DNA of 64,000 nt from JAMHWF01 sp035911095. Lineage in GTDB: Bacteria > Pseudomonadota > Gammaproteobacteria > Burkholderiales > Burkholderiaceae_C. The position numbers and the translations under genes are program-made. Every line of letters begins with the position of its first letter. The first letter of the stretch is position 1. Location: NCBI GenBank assembly GCA_035911095.1, contig JAMHWF010000128.1, positions 1-64,000 on the forward strand, in the 5' to 3' direction. The notes beneath the pieces are model-generated. The model worked only from the letters and a program-made list of their open reading frames with translations. It searched no databases and was not told the DNA's origin. This document shows positions 8,338 to 17,257 of this stretch, in pieces.

Positions 8338-9596
8338 TGGACAAGCACACGGACACGCCGGCGGGCACCGCAGCAGGCACGCAGGCCGGCGCCGGGCCGT
8401 CAGGCGCGAGCCCTCTCCAGCAGCCGCTGGGGCTGGCGGGCGTCTTCGGCTCCACCTTCTTCGAGCTGGTGGCGTACTTCATGCTGCTGCCGATGCTGAT
8501 GCTGGCGCTCGAGGGGCGCGGCGTCTCGAGCGCGACGGCGGGGCTGTTCGCGGCGACGGGCTGGGCCGGCATCTTCCTCGTCACGCCGTTCGCCTCGGCA
8601 CTCGCCCATGCCTTCGGCCGCCGGCGCTGCCTCTGGCTGTCGGCCCTGACGCCGACCCTCGCCACGCTCGGCCTGGCGGCCACCGACCATCTGGCCGTGT
8701 GGTTCGCGCTGGAGCTGGTCGCGGGCATGGCCTCCGGGCTGCGCTGGGTGCTGGCCGAAGCCGTGGTGGCCGAGCTGGCGCCGCCGGCGCAGCGCGGACG
8801 CTACGTCGGGATGTTCGAGACCATGGTCGCCGCCACCTTCGTCATCGGGCCGATGCTGCTGGTGGCGGCCGGCACCGAAGACCTCGCGGCGCTGCCCTGG
8901 GTGACCGGCCTCTTCGCCAGCGGGCTGGCGTGCAGCTTCCTCACGCCGGCCCTGATCGACGCGCGGCAGACCGAACTGCCTGCCCTGGGCTGGCGCGGGC
9001 TGCGGCAGGTGCTGCGGCTGCACCCCTGGCTGCTGCTGGCCGGCTTCTGCGCCGGCTTCTTCGAGAGCGGGATCGCCTCGGTGCTGCCGCTCTACGGGCT
9101 GCAGCTCGGCCTGGACGCCGCCGGCAGCGCGCTGCTGGTGTCGGCCAGCGGCGTCGGCAGCGCGCTGCTCTCGGCCTCGGCCGGCGTGTGGGTCGACCGC
9201 TACGCCGGCCGCTGGGCGCTGCGCTCGCTGATGCTCGGTTGCTGCCTGGTCTCCCTGGCGGCCACGCTGGCGATGCCCTTCGCCGCGCGCACCGACGCGC
9301 TGGTGTGGCCGATCGTCTTTCTCTGGGGCGGCGCGGGCGGCGCGCTCTACACGGTGGCGATGATCGACATCGGCTCGCGCGACCAGGGCCTGGCGCTGAT
9401 CAACGCCACCGCCGTGCTCGTGCTGGCCTACACGCTGGGCAGCATGGCGGCCTCTTCCGCCTCGGGCGCCCTGCTGCAATGGGCCCCGACGATCGGCTAT
9501 CCGGCGGCCCTGGCCGCCGTGGCGCTGCTCGGGGTCGTGGCCTTCGCCCGGCCGCGGGCCGATAGGGTGCTGTGCGATCATCCTCGCCCCTCGTGA
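8337..9596 (+). CDS. MFS transporter coupled to homospermidine synthase
   Basis: Inner-membrane transporter of 419 residues with about 12 hydrophobic segments after a 30-residue Gly/Ala-rich hydrophilic N-terminus. The ATG at 8337-8339 shares a base with the TGA of hss, so I chose this start over the longer upstream frame. The loop after TM2 (AHAFGRRRCL) and the charged stretch RRCLWLSAL resemble the MFS A-loop. ESGIASVLPLYGLQLG opens the second half. The substrate is unknown; coupling to hss makes a polyamine or related amine a reasonable guess, and efflux of an unrelated compound remains possible. Confidence 0.85.
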   Translation: MDKHTDTPAGTAAGTQAGAGPSGASPLQQPLGLAGVFGSTFFELVAYFMLLPMLMLALEGRGVSSATAGLFAATGWAGIFLVTPFASALAHAFGRRRCLWLSALTPTLATLGLAATDHLAVWFALELVAGMASGLRWVLAEAVVAELAPPAQRGRYVGMFETMVAATFVIGPMLLVAAGTEDLAALPWVTGLFASGLACSFLTPALIDARQTELPALGWRGLRQVLRLHPWLLLAGFCAGFFESGIASVLPLYGLQLGLDAAGSALLVSASGVGSALLSASAGVWVDRYAGRWALRSLMLGCCLVSLAATLAMPFAARTDALVWPIVFLWGGAGGALYTVAMIDIGSRDQGLALINATAVLVLAYTLGSMAASSASGALLQWAPTIGYPAALAAVALLGVVAFARPRADRVLCDHPRPS

Positions 9597-9651
9597 CCCC
9601 CGGCTGCGACGCGGCTTCCACGCAAGCGCGGCCGTCGCCCGGAACGCACGC

Positions 9652-11331
9652 ATGCCGTCCGACATCGAGATCGCCCAGGCCGCGACGCTCAAGCCCATCG
9701 TCCCCCTCGCCGCCGAGCAGCTCGGCATCCCGGAAGAGCATTTGGAGCCCTTCGGCCGCTACAAGGCCAAGATCTCGCTCGACTACCTGGCCAGCCTGCC
9801 CGAACGGCCCGAGGCGAAGCTGATCCTCGTCACCGCGATCAGCCCGACGCCGGCCGGCGAAGGCAAGACGACCACCACCGTCGGCCTCGGCGATGCGCTG
9901 AACCGCATCGGCAAGAAGACCCTGGTCTGCCTGCGCGAGCCCTCGCTCGGCCCGGTCTTCGGCATGAAGGGCGGCGCGGCCGGCGGCGGGCATGCGCAGG
10001 TGGTGCCGATGGAGGACATCAACCTCCATTTCACGGGTGACTTCAACGCGATCGCGCTCGCCAACAACCTGCTGGCGGCGATGCTGGACAACCACATCCA
10101 CCACGGCAACGAGCTCGGCATCGACGTCCGGCGCGTGACCTGGAAGCGCGTCGTCGACATGAACGACCGCGCGCTGCGCGAGGTGGTCGTCTCGCTCGGC
10201 GGCCCCGGCAACGGCTACCCGCGGCAGGACGGCTTCGACATCGTCGTCGCCTCGGAAGTGATGGCGATCTTCTGCCTCGCGACCTCGCTCGCCGACCTGA
10301 AGCAGCGCCTGGGCAACATCGTCGTCGGCTACACGCGCGAGCGCCGGCCCGTCACCGCGCGCGACCTGAAGGCGCACGGCGCGATGACCGTGCTGCTGAA
10401 GGACGCGCTGAAGCCGAACCTGGTGCAGACGCTCGAGAACAACCCGGCGATCCTGCACGGCGGCCCCTTTGCCAACATCGCGCACGGCTGCAACTCGGTG
10501 ATCGCGACGCAGGCGAGCCTGAAGCTGGCCGACTACGTGGTCACCGAGGCCGGCTTCGGCGCCGACCTGGGGGCCGAGAAGTTCGTCGACATCAAGTGCC
10601 GCAAGTCCGGGCTGCGGCCCGATGCGGCGGTGGTCGTCGCGACGATCCGCGCCCTCAAGTACCACGGCGGGGTCGACCTGAAGTCGCTCGACGTCGAGAA
10701 CCTCGAAGCGCTGGAGCGCGGCATCGCCAACCTCGAACGCCATGTCTTCAACCTGCGCGAGCACTTCGGCCTGCCCTGCGTGGTCGCGGTCAACTCCTTC
10801 AGCTTCGACACCGAGGCCGAGCGCGCGCTGCTGCGCCATCGCCTCGACGCGCTCGACACGCCGGTGATCGACGCGCGCCACTGGGCCGAGGGCGGCCGCG
10901 GCGCCGAGGCGGTGGCGCGCGAGGTGGTGCGCCTGGTCGAGCGCGAAGGCCCGCGCGAGATCCGCTACGCCTACGACGACGACGTGGGCCTGCTCGACAA
11001 GACCCGCGCGGTGGCGACCAAGATCTACGGCGCGTCGGACGTGATCGCGAGCGCCAAGGTGCGCGCCGAGATCCGGCAGCTCGAAGACGCCGGCTACGGC
11101 CACTTCCCGGTGTGCATCGCCAAGACGCAGTACTCGTTCTCCACCGACCCCGCCCAGCGCGGCGCGCCCAGCGGCCACGACCTCGACATCCGCGAGGTGC
11201 GCCTGGCGGCCGGCGCCGGCTTCGTCGTGATGGTCTGCGGCGACATCATGACGATGCCCGGCCTGCCCAAGGTGCCTTCGGCCGAGCGCATCGACATCGA
11301 CGACTCGGGCCGCGTGGTCGGATTGTTCTGA
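9652..11331 (+). CDS. fhs: Formate-tetrahydrofolate ligase
   Basis: Activates formate with ATP to 10-formyl-THF, feeding purine and one-carbon metabolism in the cytoplasm. The 559-residue protein carries the family P-loop PTPAGEGKTTTTVGLGDAL near residue 65, followed by FGMKGGAAGGGHAQVVPMEDINLH, ITARDLKAHGAMTVLLKDAL-type sequence and EAGFGADLGAEKF. It ends with GDIMTMPGLPKVPSAERID, typical of FTHFS. The start is the ATG at 9652; the ribosome site is weak (CGGAAC). It converges on the Nudix gene, with a perfect hairpin between them. I saw no tetrahydrofolate riboswitch upstream. Confidence 0.96.
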   Translation: MPSDIEIAQAATLKPIVPLAAEQLGIPEEHLEPFGRYKAKISLDYLASLPERPEAKLILVTAISPTPAGEGKTTTTVGLGDALNRIGKKTLVCLREPSLGPVFGMKGGAAGGGHAQVVPMEDINLHFTGDFNAIALANNLLAAMLDNHIHHGNELGIDVRRVTWKRVVDMNDRALREVVVSLGGPGNGYPRQDGFDIVVASEVMAIFCLATSLADLKQRLGNIVVGYTRERRPVTARDLKAHGAMTVLLKDALKPNLVQTLENNPAILHGGPFANIAHGCNSVIATQASLKLADYVVTEAGFGADLGAEKFVDIKCRKSGLRPDAAVVVATIRALKYHGGVDLKSLDVENLEALERGIANLERHVFNLREHFGLPCVVAVNSFSFDTEAERALLRHRLDALDTPVIDARHWAEGGRGAEAVAREVVRLVEREGPREIRYAYDDDVGLLDKTRAVATKIYGASDVIASAKVRAEIRQLEDAGYGHFPVCIAKTQYSFSTDPAQRGAPSGHDLDIREVRLAAGAGFVVMVCGDIMTMPGLPKVPSAERIDIDDSGRVVGLF

Positions 11332-11420
11332 ACGCGTGGCGCCGTGGTCGCGCGGCGCCGGGTGCTCCGCGGGCCGAGCGCCGGGCCGCCCCAAGCCGGC
11401 CTGCGACCCGCCCGGCGGGT

Positions 11421-11442
11421 GGCGTCATGTACTCATGACGCC
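11421..11442. terminator. Hairpin between convergent fhs and Nudix genes
   Basis: GGCGTCATG (11421-11429) and CATGACGCC (11434-11442) are perfect 9-bp arms around a TACT loop. The position between two converging genes suggests a bidirectional terminator. There is no T-run on either side, so termination is inferred from location and symmetry. Confidence 0.55.
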
Positions 11443-11453
11443 GGGTGCCCCAT

Positions 11454-12119
11454 CTACCTCCAGGCGAACTCGGGCTGGTCGAAGTGCGCGACCCGCGTCG
11501 TCCGCCCGAGCAGGCACAGCTCGCGGAACTGGTACAGCACCGCCGCGGTCGGCGCGGCGATCCAGCCCTGACCGACCGGCAGGCTCAGCACCGGCGGGCC
11601 GTCGTCGTCGTGGGCCGGGTCGAGCAGCGGCGCGTCCTCGCGCAGCAGCTCGCTCGCGGGGATGCGGTGGATGCTGGCCACCTCGTCCGGCTGCGGCCGC
11701 ATGCCGCGCGCCGCGCCGCCCCAGACGACGATCGGCGTGATGACGAAGCCCGAGCGCGTCGGGTAGTCGTCGAGGCGGCCGAGCACGTCGGCCGGCGACA
11801 GCTGGAGTGCGACTTCCTCCTCGAGCTCGCGCAGCGCTGCGTCCTCCGGCGTCTCGCCGTCGTCGACGCGCCCGCCGGGCAGGGCCCACTGGCCGGCGTG
11901 GCGGCGCAGGTGGGCGGCACGCCGCGTGAGCAGCAGCGCCGGTGCGTCTTGCCAGGACGCATGGCGCGGCATGCCGGGCAGGTCCGCCCCGTGGCCGCCC
12001 TCGACGACCACGACCGCGACCGCCGCGCGGCGCGTGTCGGAACGTTCGAGTGCCTGGGTGTCGAAGCCGCGCAAACGGCTGCGGATCGTGGCGCGCAGGG
12101 GTCCTTCTTCTTGAAGCAT
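11454..12119 (-). CDS. Nudix hydrolase, CoA pyrophosphatase-like
   Basis: Likely hydrolyses a nucleoside-diphosphate-linked substrate such as CoA. The Nudix box at about 83-105 reads GRVDDGETPEDAALRELEEE, with Ala where the consensus has the last Gly. The preceding LLLTRRAAHLRRHAGQWALPGG fits the NUDT7/8 CoA-pyrophosphatase pattern. I chose the ATG at 12119 (221 residues) because TATGCT lies exactly 6 nt upstream, a leaderless promoter geometry. A start at 12167 would add 16 residues without conserved sequence. It is divergent from the YcaQ-like gene. Confidence 0.85.
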   Translation of the reverse strand: MLQEEGPLRATIRSRLRGFDTQALERSDTRRAAVAVVVVEGGHGADLPGMPRHASWQDAPALLLTRRAAHLRRHAGQWALPGGRVDDGETPEDAALRELEEEVALQLSPADVLGRLDDYPTRSGFVITPIVVWGGAARGMRPQPDEVASIHRIPASELLREDAPLLDPAHDDDGPPVLSLPVGQGWIAAPTAAVLYQFRELCLLGRTTRVAHFDQPEFAWR

Positions 12120-12125
12120 GAAATC

Positions 12126-12131
12126 AGCATA
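12126..12131 (-). promoter_or_regulatory. -10 of the Nudix gene, leaderless geometry
   Basis: On the minus strand TATGCT is followed by exactly six bases (GATTTC) and then ATG. Transcription from the usual distance would start at the A of the start codon. This decided the start I gave for the Nudix gene. Confidence 0.55.
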
Positions 12132-12174
12132 CGCGGCAGGGTCCGGTGCTGCCAGCGGCAGGGACATCGCGCGG

Positions 12175-12180
12175 CATGAT
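12175..12180 (+). promoter_or_regulatory. Possible -10 of the YcaQ-like gene, leaderless geometry
   Basis: CATGAT is followed by six bases (CGCGAG) and the ATG at 12187. It matches TATAAT at four of six positions, so it is one of the weaker members of the leaderless set. Confidence 0.4.
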
Positions 12181-12186
12181 CGCGAG

Positions 12187-13299
12187 ATGCCGTTCACGAT
12201 CGAAGACTTGCGGCGCCACGCGGTGTCGCGTTCTCTCTTCAAGCCGACCACGTTGGCGCGTGCAATTTCACGCCTCGGCTTCGTCCAGGCCGACCCGATC
12301 CGCGCACCGGCACGCGCACAGGACCTGACGCTGCGCCACCGCGTCACCGGCTACAGGGCCGGTGACCTCGAACGCCGCTACTCACGCCTCGAGATCGAGG
12401 AGGACTGCTTCGTCAACTACGGCTTCCTGCCGCGCGCGACCAGCGCGCTGATGCACCCGCGCACGCCGCGCCACGCCTGGCCCGCCGAGCGCGCGGCGCA
12501 GGCCGAGGCGGTGCTCGCCTTCGTGCGCGAACGCGGTGTGGTCCACCCGCGCGAGGTCGACGGGCATTTCGCACACGGCAAGACACGCAACTGGTTCGGC
12601 GGCTCGAGCAACGCCAGCACGCAGCTGCTGGACGGCATGCACTACCGCGGCTGGCTGCGGGTGGCACGGCGGGAAGGCGGCGTGCGGCTGTATGCGGCGC
12701 GCGACGGCGCCCCGGAAGCCGGCGCGGCAGCACCACCGGACGCCCTCGCCGCGCAGGCCGATGCCGCGCTCGACAGGCTCGTCGACGTCGTCGTCGGCCT
12801 CTACGCGCCCTTGCCGCTGCGCTCGCTCGGCGAGCTGGTCTCCCACCTCCAGTTCGGCGCGCCGCAGTGGGGCGACCGGCGGCGCGCGGCCCTGAAGCGC
12901 GCCGTGCAGCGCCTGCCGCATGCGCGGGTCGAGGGCCACGAATGGTTCTGGCCGGCAGGCGAGAACCCGCGCGCGAAGCGCCACGCGCCGGAGGACACGC
13001 TGCACCTGCTCGCGCCCTTCGACCCCGTGGTCTGGGACCGGCGCCGATTCGAGCTGTTCTGGCGCTGGGCTTACCGCTTCGAGGCCTACACCCCGGCCGC
13101 GCGCCGCCTGCGCGGCTACTACGCGCTGCCGCTGCTGTGGCGCGACCAGGTGATCGGCTGGGCCAACCTCGCCCGGCGCGAAGAGCGCCTCGAGGCCGAC
13201 TTCGGCTACGTCGCCGGCCGGGCGCCGCGCGAGCGCGCCTTCCGCGTCGCGCTCGACGAGGAGCTGGACCGCATGGCGGCCTTCCTCGAACCGGCCTGA
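12187..13299 (+). CDS. Winged-helix protein of the YcaQ/AlkZ DNA glycosylase family
   Basis: The family unhooks DNA interstrand crosslinks or excises bulky alkylated bases through stacked winged-helix domains. The 370-residue protein has LARAISRLGFVQADPIRAPA near its N-terminus; the QAD triplet sits where the family has its catalytic Q-x-D motif. ARAQDLTLRHRV, PLPLRSLGELVSHLQFG, LLAPFDPVVWDRRR and RLRGYYALPLLWRDQVIGWANL are further family landmarks. The start at 12187 is preceded six bases upstream by a -10-like CATGAT. Enzymatic activity is inferred from homology only. Confidence 0.82.
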   Translation: MPFTIEDLRRHAVSRSLFKPTTLARAISRLGFVQADPIRAPARAQDLTLRHRVTGYRAGDLERRYSRLEIEEDCFVNYGFLPRATSALMHPRTPRHAWPAERAAQAEAVLAFVRERGVVHPREVDGHFAHGKTRNWFGGSSNASTQLLDGMHYRGWLRVARREGGVRLYAARDGAPEAGAAAPPDALAAQADAALDRLVDVVVGLYAPLPLRSLGELVSHLQFGAPQWGDRRRAALKRAVQRLPHARVEGHEWFWPAGENPRAKRHAPEDTLHLLAPFDPVVWDRRRFELFWRWAYRFEAYTPAARRLRGYYALPLLWRDQVIGWANLARREERLEADFGYVAGRAPRERAFRVALDEELDRMAAFLEPA

Positions 13300-13388
13300 A
13301 CGACGCGCGCTCCGAGGCCGGCGCCGACGCGCGCCGTTGCAACGGCCTCCGGCCGGACGGGCGATGCGCCCAGCGTCAGCAGGCCACT

Positions 13389-14594
13389 TCAGGCCGCGGG
13401 GCGGGGCGTGGACGGCGCCGGCGCATCCTGGCGAGGCCGGATCATCAGCGGCAGGAAGCGCCAGACGTAGAGCGCGAAGGCCAGCGTCCAGGCCAGGGCC
13501 GAGGCCTGCAGCGCGGTCCCGGCCAGGCTGGAGGGCCACAGCGCGAGCAGCCGCAGCAGCGCCGCCGAGAGCACCAGCGCATAGGCCAGCTGCACGCTGC
13601 CGTCGGCGCGCAGCGGCCGCCCCAGGTGCCCGAGCGCCGTCCGCGTGACCATGCCGATGATCAGCACCGAGAAGCCCGCGACGCCGATGACGTGGACCGG
13701 CCAGGCCGCCACCGGGCCGGCGCCGGCCGCCCGCGCCGCCGCCAGCAGCAGGCCGGCACCGAGCGCGGCATAGCCGGCATAGAGGATCCACAGCAGCGGC
13801 ACGCGGCGCACCGCCCACGGCCGCCAGCTCGCGAGCTGCCACAGCGCGATCGCGCCGGCGACCGCCAGGCAGGCGCCCTGCAGCCGCGCGGTACCGAGCA
13901 GCCCGAACCCGATCGCCAGCGTGCCCGCCGCGAGTTGCCAGGCGCCGCTGCGCTGGTGCATCGGGATCACCAAGCCGTCGATCGCGCGCATCGCGAAGAA
14001 CGGGATCACCCGCCGCGACACCAGCATCGCGACGACGGCCATGCAGAGCAGGCCGGTCTCGAAGCGCTGCATCAGCAGCGCGTGGTCGCCGCGCCAGGCG
14101 GCCGCCAGGTAGGCCGCGTCGGCCGCGCCCAGCGCGAGCACCAGCAGCGGCACGCCGTAGTTGCGCCGGTTGCCGGTGCCGTAGATCACGACCGCCAGCG
14201 CGGCGGCCGCCCAGCCGAAGAAGAGCAGCTCGGCCGCGGCGGCGATGCCGAACGCGACCGGATGCGCGACGAGAAAGCCCGCCCGCGCCACCAGCCAGAG
14301 CCCGCACAGCAACCCGAGCGGGCGCCCATGAAGCGGGTTCACACCCGTCCAGTTGCTGCCCGCAGTGAACAGGAAGCCGACCGCGATGGTGGCGACGAAG
14401 CCCCACAGCATCTCGTGCGCGTGCCAAGCCACGCCACCGAGCCGGCCCGTCAGCCAGCCGGGCGCGAACACCCACAGCGCGACCGACACCGCCGCCCAGC
14501 CGCAGCCGGCGAGGTAGAGCGGGCGGAAGCCGAGCGCCAGGAAGGCGGACCACCGTGGCGCCGTCGCGAAGGGGCGGATGTCGGCCGCATCCAT
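13389..14594 (-). CDS. nnrS: NnrS family membrane protein
   Basis: A polytopic inner-membrane haem/copper protein family linked to nitric-oxide stress and denitrification. The 401-residue protein has about 12 hydrophobic segments and the signature AHEMLWGFVATIAVGFLFTAG followed by NWTGVNPLHG. RRVIPFFAMRAI and VIGVAGFSVLIIGMVTRTALGHLGR are also typical. The start at 14594 is placed by MDAADIRPFA and by AAGACT six bases upstream. No denitrification genes are in view, so a general NO-protection role is the safest reading. It runs towards the YcaQ-like gene with an 89-base gap. Confidence 0.9.
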   Translation of the reverse strand: MDAADIRPFATAPRWSAFLALGFRPLYLAGCGWAAVSVALWVFAPGWLTGRLGGVAWHAHEMLWGFVATIAVGFLFTAGSNWTGVNPLHGRPLGLLCGLWLVARAGFLVAHPVAFGIAAAAELLFFGWAAAALAVVIYGTGNRRNYGVPLLVLALGAADAAYLAAAWRGDHALLMQRFETGLLCMAVVAMLVSRRVIPFFAMRAIDGLVIPMHQRSGAWQLAAGTLAIGFGLLGTARLQGACLAVAGAIALWQLASWRPWAVRRVPLLWILYAGYAALGAGLLLAAARAAGAGPVAAWPVHVIGVAGFSVLIIGMVTRTALGHLGRPLRADGSVQLAYALVLSAALLRLLALWPSSLAGTALQASALAWTLAFALYVWRFLPLMIRPRQDAPAPSTPRPAA

Positions 14595-14600
14595 CGCGCC

Positions 14601-14609
14601 AGTCTTGCA
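14601..14609 (-). promoter_or_regulatory. Extended -10 of nnrS, leaderless geometry
   Basis: On the minus strand TGC-AAGACT is followed by exactly six bases (GGCGCG) and the ATG. The same GTGCAAGACTG string recurs before the HAD gene at 21.46 kb and at 25.65 kb. Confidence 0.5.
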
Positions 14610-14720
14610 CACGACGGGGTGCAGCCGCGCCGGTACGGCCGGCTTCGGCCCTGTCGCCGCCAGGGTCGACGTCGCGCGGGCGCGGCGACCCCGGCGCAAG
14701 CCCCTGCGGGTTCGGGCGCG

Positions 14721-17204
14721 CTACCAGCTGCGGCGCAACGTCAACAGGGCGTTGCGCGGCTCGCCGTAGAAGTTGTTGCTGCTGCCCGAGCCCAGCCTCG
14801 ACAGGTAGCGCTTGTCGGTCAGGTTGTTGACCGTCAGCGACAGAGACCATCGCGGCGACAGGTGGTAAGCCGCCTGCAGCGAATAGACCGTGTAGCCGCC
14901 CTGGCGGATGCCCGGGCCGCTGCCCCACCAGGAGGGCCAGGTCTCCGACTGGGCGGTCAGGCCGCCGCCGATGCTCAGTCCGCGCAGCCGGCCGCCGAAC
15001 GGGGCATTGCCGAAGCTGTACTTGGCCCAGGCCTTCAGCAGGTCGTGCGGGTTCGAGGTGTCGCCGGGCAGGGTCACGCCGACGGGGTTGTTGGCGTCGT
15101 TCAGGTACTTGCGCAGCAGGCGCGTGTAGCCCGCGCTGAGTTCCAGCCCGGGGGCGGGACTGCCGCTGACCTCGAGCTCCCAGCCCTGGCTCTGCAGCAG
15201 GCCGCCCTCGATCACGCAGCTGCCGGTGCCGGTGATGCCGCAGACGCTGTGGCTGGGGTCCGGGTCGGGGATCGGCCGGTTCTTGTCGCGCAGGCGGAAG
15301 ACGGCCAGCGCCGCGTTGAGCGCGCCGTCGAAGAACTCGCCCTTGAGGCCGGTCTCGATCTGCCAGCCGACGCGCGGGTCGAGCGTGCGACCGGTCCAGT
15401 CGATCGAGGTCTGGGGGATGAACACGTCGGCATAGCTCGCGTACAGCGAGACCGACTTCGAGAAGTCCCACACCACGCCCGCATAGGGACTGAACTCGTC
15501 CTTCTCCCGCGCACCCTGGGCCCAGGAGGCGTCGCCCCCCGGAATGATCGAGCGGCTGCGGCTGTCGTACCGCGACAGGCGCCCGCCGAGGATCAGGCTC
15601 AGCGTGTCGGTCGGATGCAGGCGCAGCATGCCGTAGGCGCCGGACTGCAGCGTCTCGTGGCGCGACTTCGGCGTCGCCTCGACCACCGTCGATTCGTCGT
15701 AGGGCAGCGCACCGATGTCGAAGGGGCCGTCGAGCGGCTGCACCTCCCACCAGTAGTCGAACTCGGTGTGGTCGCGGCTGTAGCCCAGCAGCAGCTCGTG
15801 GCGGCGGCCGAAGGCCTCGAAGCGGCCGTTCAGGTTGATGTCGGCCGCCAGGTACTGGCTGTAGACCGCCTGGTCTTCGGTTCGGATCGCGGTGACCGTG
15901 TGGTCCCCCACGTCCACCGCCGACCGGACGTTGCCCGAGCGCAGGTCGAGGTCGGTCTCGCGGTAGCGCGCCGCGACGCGCAAGTGCCAGTCGTCGTTGA
16001 AGTGATGCCGCAGGTCGGCCACAACTTCCTTCAGCGTCGTGTCGGTGCGGCTCCAGGGCGCGTTCAGGTTGCGCGAGCGAGGGCCCTCGAGCTGGCGCGC
16101 GTCGGTGTAGGTGGGCAGCCCGTCGAAGACCGCGTCGCGCCCGTCCTCCAGCGTGCCGGCCAGGCCCAGCGTGGTGCGCGGCGCCAGGTCGATGTCGACA
16201 CTGGCATGCCCGGTGAGGCTGTCGGCACGCGCGTGGTCGTAGAAGGCGTCGTGGCGGTAGCCGGCCAGGATCGCGCGGCCGCGCACGCTGCCCGAGGCGT
16301 TGAGCGGCCCGGTGACGTCGATGTCGCCCTGCAGGCGGCCCCAGCTGCCGACGCCGACGCTGCCGATGACGCCGAACTCGCGCAGCCCGCGCTTGCGCAC
16401 CAGGTTGATCGTGCCGGCCGGGTTGCCCGAGCCCTGCAGCAGGCCGGCCGGGCCGCGCTGGATCTCGATGCGGTCGTAGAGCGCCATGTTGGCCTGCACG
16501 TCGCCGTAGGTGCGGGTGGCGCTGGTCACGCCGTCGTACTGCATCTGCAGCGTGTCGTAGCCGCGGGCGTTGATCCAGCCCGGGTCGCGGCCGGGGTTCT
16601 GCTGGATCGTGATGCCGGGCGCGTAGCGCAGCGCTTCCGGCAACGTGGTGACGTTGAGGTCGTCCAGCTGCTGGCGCGTCACCACCGTGACCGACTGCGG
16701 GATCTCGCGCAGCGACTGCTCCGTCTTGCCGATGGTGCTGGCGCGGGCGGTGTACGAGCTGCTGCCCTCGGTGGTGGCGGCACGCTCGGCACGCGCCGCG
16801 ACGGTGACCGGGGTCAGCACCGCGGCGTCGGGCGCGGGCGGCGCGGTGATGACGATGCCGGACGCCCCCCGCGGCTCGGCGCGCAGCCCGCTGCCGAGCA
16901 GCAGGCGCTCGACCGCTTCGCGCGGCGTGAGCCGCCCCGACACCGCCGGCGCGGTCTTGCCCGCGACCAGCGCCTGCGAGAAGGCGATCGGCGTGCCGGT
17001 GGCCGCGGCAAGCTCGTTCAACGCATCGCCCAGAGGCTGCGCGGCGATGCTGATGGGGGTGGCTTCCGGCCCGGCCTCCGGGCCGGGCTGGGCCTGGGCC
17101 TGCGCGGCGGCGGGCATCGAGAAGGCGATCGCGATGGCGAGCGTGAGCTGGAGCGGGAGCCACCGCGGGGGCGGAACCGAGTGCAGGAGCGGGGACGCGG
17201 GCAT
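14721..17204 (-). CDS. FecA-type TonB-dependent siderophore receptor with signalling domain
   Basis: Outer-membrane receptor that both imports a ferric siderophore and signals to FecR. About 827 residues from the ATG at 17204. A signal peptide ends near AAAQAQA. It is followed by an STN domain (about 40-115: PISIAAQPLGDALNELAAAT, TPREAVERLLLGSGL) that marks transducers. A TonB-box-like VLTPVTVAAR, a plug domain (LREIPQSVTVVTRQQLDDL, DRIEIQRGPAGLLQGSGNPAG) and a barrel ending LTVNNLTDKRYLSR then RRSW follow. It lies downstream of fecI and fecR in the usual order. An ECF-like motif and a hairpin precede the gene. Substrate unknown. Confidence 0.92.
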   Translation of the reverse strand: MPASPLLHSVPPPRWLPLQLTLAIAIAFSMPAAAQAQAQPGPEAGPEATPISIAAQPLGDALNELAAATGTPIAFSQALVAGKTAPAVSGRLTPREAVERLLLGSGLRAEPRGASGIVITAPPAPDAAVLTPVTVAARAERAATTEGSSSYTARASTIGKTEQSLREIPQSVTVVTRQQLDDLNVTTLPEALRYAPGITIQQNPGRDPGWINARGYDTLQMQYDGVTSATRTYGDVQANMALYDRIEIQRGPAGLLQGSGNPAGTINLVRKRGLREFGVIGSVGVGSWGRLQGDIDVTGPLNASGSVRGRAILAGYRHDAFYDHARADSLTGHASVDIDLAPRTTLGLAGTLEDGRDAVFDGLPTYTDARQLEGPRSRNLNAPWSRTDTTLKEVVADLRHHFNDDWHLRVAARYRETDLDLRSGNVRSAVDVGDHTVTAIRTEDQAVYSQYLAADINLNGRFEAFGRRHELLLGYSRDHTEFDYWWEVQPLDGPFDIGALPYDESTVVEATPKSRHETLQSGAYGMLRLHPTDTLSLILGGRLSRYDSRSRSIIPGGDASWAQGAREKDEFSPYAGVVWDFSKSVSLYASYADVFIPQTSIDWTGRTLDPRVGWQIETGLKGEFFDGALNAALAVFRLRDKNRPIPDPDPSHSVCGITGTGSCVIEGGLLQSQGWELEVSGSPAPGLELSAGYTRLLRKYLNDANNPVGVTLPGDTSNPHDLLKAWAKYSFGNAPFGGRLRGLSIGGGLTAQSETWPSWWGSGPGIRQGGYTVYSLQAAYHLSPRWSLSLTVNNLTDKRYLSRLGSGSSNNFYGEPRNALLTLRRSW

Positions 17205-17219
17205 CGAGGGGTCCTGGGT

Positions 17220-17247
17220 TGGCAGTGGGGACGAAGGGGCACTGCCA
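17220..17247. repeat. Hairpin in the leader of the FecA-type receptor gene
   Basis: TGGCAGTG (17220-17227) and CACTGCCA (17240-17247) are perfect 8-bp arms around 12 bases. In the minus-strand transcript this would be a 5' hairpin about 15 bases before the start codon. One arm overlaps the ECF-like promoter motif, so it may be an operator, an mRNA structure, or both. Confidence 0.5.
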
Positions 17248-17257
17248 GCTAAGACGC
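17242..17257 (-). promoter_or_regulatory. ECF-type -10 motif before the FecA-type gene
   Basis: On the minus strand the motif reads GCGTCTTAGCTGGCAG. It is nearly identical to the motif just before fecR (18522-18536) and contains CGTCT, a common -10 core for iron-starvation ECF sigma factors. The natural candidate regulator is the FecI-like sigma factor encoded upstream. Binding is inferred. Confidence 0.5.

Noticed and set aside
9597..9651. A tetrahydrofolate riboswitch before fhs
   Set aside because: The gap is short and shows none of the conserved elements of that class.
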